Shown here: in pieces, positions 6,131 through 7,606 of the stretch
Numbering within the stretch: the first letter of the stretch is position 1
How the letters are laid out: each line of letters starts with the position of its first letter
Origin: an uncultured Lachnospiraceae bacterium
GTDB taxonomy: Bacteria > Bacillota > Clostridia > Lachnospirales > Lachnospiraceae
Length of the DNA stretch: 7,606 nt
Direction of reading: 5' to 3'
NCBI GenBank assembly: GCA_900555195.1
Contig: USKC01000146.1
Location: forward strand, 1 to 7,606
Translations under genes and position numbers: made by a program
The notes under the pieces: generated by a model
What the model was told of the DNA's origin: nothing
The model's database searches: none
The model's input: only the letters and a program-made list of their open reading frames with translations

Positions 6131-7606
6131 CAATCAGGCATTCAAGGCGGTCAGCCGGATCGTTCTGAATAACTGGCATTATATCGATCATAAGGTGCTT
6201 AGCCTGAATAAAAGCATCAACTTTTTCACCGGACATTCCGGAAGTGGGAAATCCACTGTGATCGATGCCATGCAGATCGTTCTGTACGCCAATACGGACG
6301 GCAGGGGCTTTTTTAACAAGGCGGCAGCGGATGATTCCGACAGAAGCCTGATCGAGTACCTGAGGGGAATGATTAATATCGGTGAAAATAACCAGGCCGA
6401 GTATAAGAGAAATCGGAATTTCTCCACCACCATTGTTCTGGAGCTGACCCAGACGGCGAGCCTGGAGAAGGAGTGCATCGGCGTGGCCTTTGATGTGGAG
6501 ACGGCGACCAATGAGATCAGCCGGCTCTTTTTCTGGCATAAGGGCGGCCTCCCGGAGCATTTCTACCGGGTGGGAGGCCAGCTGGAGATGGAATCTGCCA
6601 GATCGGAAGAGGGCTTCCAGGTGAAAGAGGGATCCGGAGCAGTCCGGGCCATGACCATTTGGGAACTGAAAGAGTATCTGCAGCGCAGCCTGCCAAAGGG
6701 GGACTGGTTCTATACCTCCAATAACGAGCGTTTCCGGAGAAATCTGTATGATATCTATCTGGGCGGACTGGATATGGAGAAATTCCCGCGGCTTTTCAAA
6801 CGCGCGATTCCCTTCCGCATGAACATCAAGCTGGAAGATTTCGTGAAAGAATATATCTGTATGGAGCAGGATATCCATATTGAGGATATGCAGGAGAGCG
6901 TGATCCTTTATGGGCGCATGCGGGAGAAGATCGAGGCGGCAGCGGAGGAGATCGCACAGCTTGAGGAAATCTGCCGGAAGTATGAGGAATACCAGGAAGG
7001 GAAAAAGAAGGAAGAAAGCCTTAAGTACCGCGGGCAGAGGCTGGAACTTCTGGCGCTGGAAGAACAGATCGGCGTGCTTCAGGGAAAAGTCGTGGAAGGA
7101 GGGCGTGATCTGGAGGCGCTGCGCGGACAGCTGGCCGAAGGGGAGAAGGAAAAGGAAGCCTGCGTGCAGGAGCAGGAGGAAATAAACCGGCAGATCATCG
7201 AAAGCGGCTATGCGCAGCTGGAAGAAAAATACCGGGCGCTGCAGGAGAATCTTGACCTGCTGGAGCGAAGCGAACGAAAGTGGGAAGCGATTTGTGCAAG
7301 GCTGAAGCAATGGGAGGAAGAGGAAGGAATTTCCAACCAGGCTCTCTGGGATCTGGAGAAATTCCAGAAGGGAAAGATTACGGGAGAAGAACTGCTGCGC
7401 CTGAAGAAGGAATTGGCTTCTCTTAAGGAAGAGGCGGAGCGCCAGCGGCAGGAGGCGGCGTCCGAGGCCAGGGGCCTTCAGCGGGAAGCGGCCCTGATCC
7501 AGAAGGATCTGGCGGAACTCATGCAGGGGCGGAAGGCCTATCCCAAGGCCCTGGAGGAAGCCCGGCAGCAGATTCAGAGGGCGCTGTATGAACGGGTGGG
7601 AAAGAA
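6120..7606 (+). CDS. jetC: Wadjet system SMC-like ATPase JetC, 3'-truncated by window
   Basis: The frame is open from ATG 6120 to the right edge, giving 495 complete codons with no stop; the gene continues outside. The N-terminus has the layout of the MksB/JetC family: LNNWHYIDHKVLSLNKSINF (residues 16-35), then a Walker A loop GHSGSGKST (38-46, with K44 and S45) and VIDAMQIVLYAN. Residues about 175-265 carry the conserved head insertion (WELKEYLQRSLPKGDWFYTS, YLGGLDMEKFPRLFKRAIPF). From about 265 to the end the chain is Glu/Lys/Gln-rich with heptad-like spacing, the ascending coiled-coil arm of an SMC protein. The hinge, second arm, Walker B and signature motif are beyond the edge. ATP hydrolysis by JetC drives DNA loop extrusion in Wadjet, leading to plasmid cleavage by JetD; JetD is expected next downstream but cannot be seen. 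Its start is preceded by AAGGAG and overlaps the end of jetB by 11 bases. Confidence 0.92.
   Translation, partial: MENNNQAFKAVSRIVLNNWHYIDHKVLSLNKSINFFTGHSGSGKSTVIDAMQIVLYANTDGRGFFNKAAADDSDRSLIEYLRGMINIGENNQAEYKRNRNFSTTIVLELTQTASLEKECIGVAFDVETATNEISRLFFWHKGGLPEHFYRVGGQLEMESARSEEGFQVKEGSGAVRAMTIWELKEYLQRSLPKGDWFYTSNNERFRRNLYDIYLGGLDMEKFPRLFKRAIPFRMNIKLEDFVKEYICMEQDIHIEDMQESVILYGRMREKIEAAAEEIAQLEEICRKYEEYQEGKKKEESLKYRGQRLELLALEEQIGVLQGKVVEGGRDLEALRGQLAEGEKEKEACVQEQEEINRQIIESGYAQLEEKYRALQENLDLLERSERKWEAICARLKQWEEEEGISNQALWDLEKFQKGKITGEELLRLKKELASLKEEAERQRQEAASEARGLQREAALIQKDLAELMQGRKAYPKALEEARQQIQRALYERVGK

Noticed and set aside
5970..7310. A 446-codon open frame on the - strand opposite jetB/jetC
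   Set aside because: It lies antisense to a recognisable SMC-like gene, is rich in Leu/Phe/His as expected from the complement of Glu/Lys codons, and shows no known motifs or ribosome binding site.
1..7606. CRISPR arrays, tRNA/rRNA genes, insertion sequences or attachment sites
   Set aside because: I saw no regularly spaced repeats, tRNA-like cloverleaf, transposase motifs or long terminal inverted repeats.

Overview
The window looks like a chromosomal or island segment from a low-to-moderate GC Gram-positive bacterium, most likely Clostridia of the Lachnospiraceae type. This rests on the purine-rich AGGGG/AAGGAG ribosome binding sites and on the protein families present. It is inference from recognised sequence style, not from a database search. 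All supported genes lie on the + strand.

Region 1 (1-1012) is AT-richer and holds the 3' part of an AlbA_2/GHKL-type ATP-binding regulator-like protein that appears broken twice. One lesion is an internal in-frame deletion that removes the linker and the ATPase N-box. The other is a -1 frame change in an A-rich stretch that separates the body from its C-terminal winged helix (791-1012).

Region 2 (1058-3853) is markedly GC-richer. It encodes one 931-residue protein with an EF-G/TetM-like translational GTPase in the first ~655 residues, an Ala/Gly/Ser-rich linker, and a C-terminal NYN (PIN-like) nuclease domain that resembles YacP/Rae1, the ribosome-associated A-site endoribonuclease of Bacillus. 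The domain architecture suggests a GTPase that carries an mRNA-cleaving domain to the ribosome. The tip loop that tetracycline ribosomal protection proteins use looks EF-G-like, so a tetracycline-resistance label is doubtful.

Region 3 (3854-4002) is a 149-base gap with two GC-rich hairpins and a 12-codon mini-ORF with a good Shine-Dalgarno. It may be a leader for the next operon. No U-tract terminator is visible, so read-through from the GTPase-nuclease gene is possible.

Region 4 (4003 to the right edge) is a Wadjet (JetABC...) SMC-like plasmid-defence operon: jetA (kleisin-like, TTG start), jetB (DUF4194, KITE-like) and the first 495 codons of jetC (SMC-like ATPase with Walker A). The genes overlap by 8 and 11 bases, as in a tightly coupled operon making subunits of one complex. 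The nuclease subunit jetD would be expected after jetC, beyond the window. The most novel element is the ribosome-targeted GTPase-nuclease fusion lying next to a Wadjet system.
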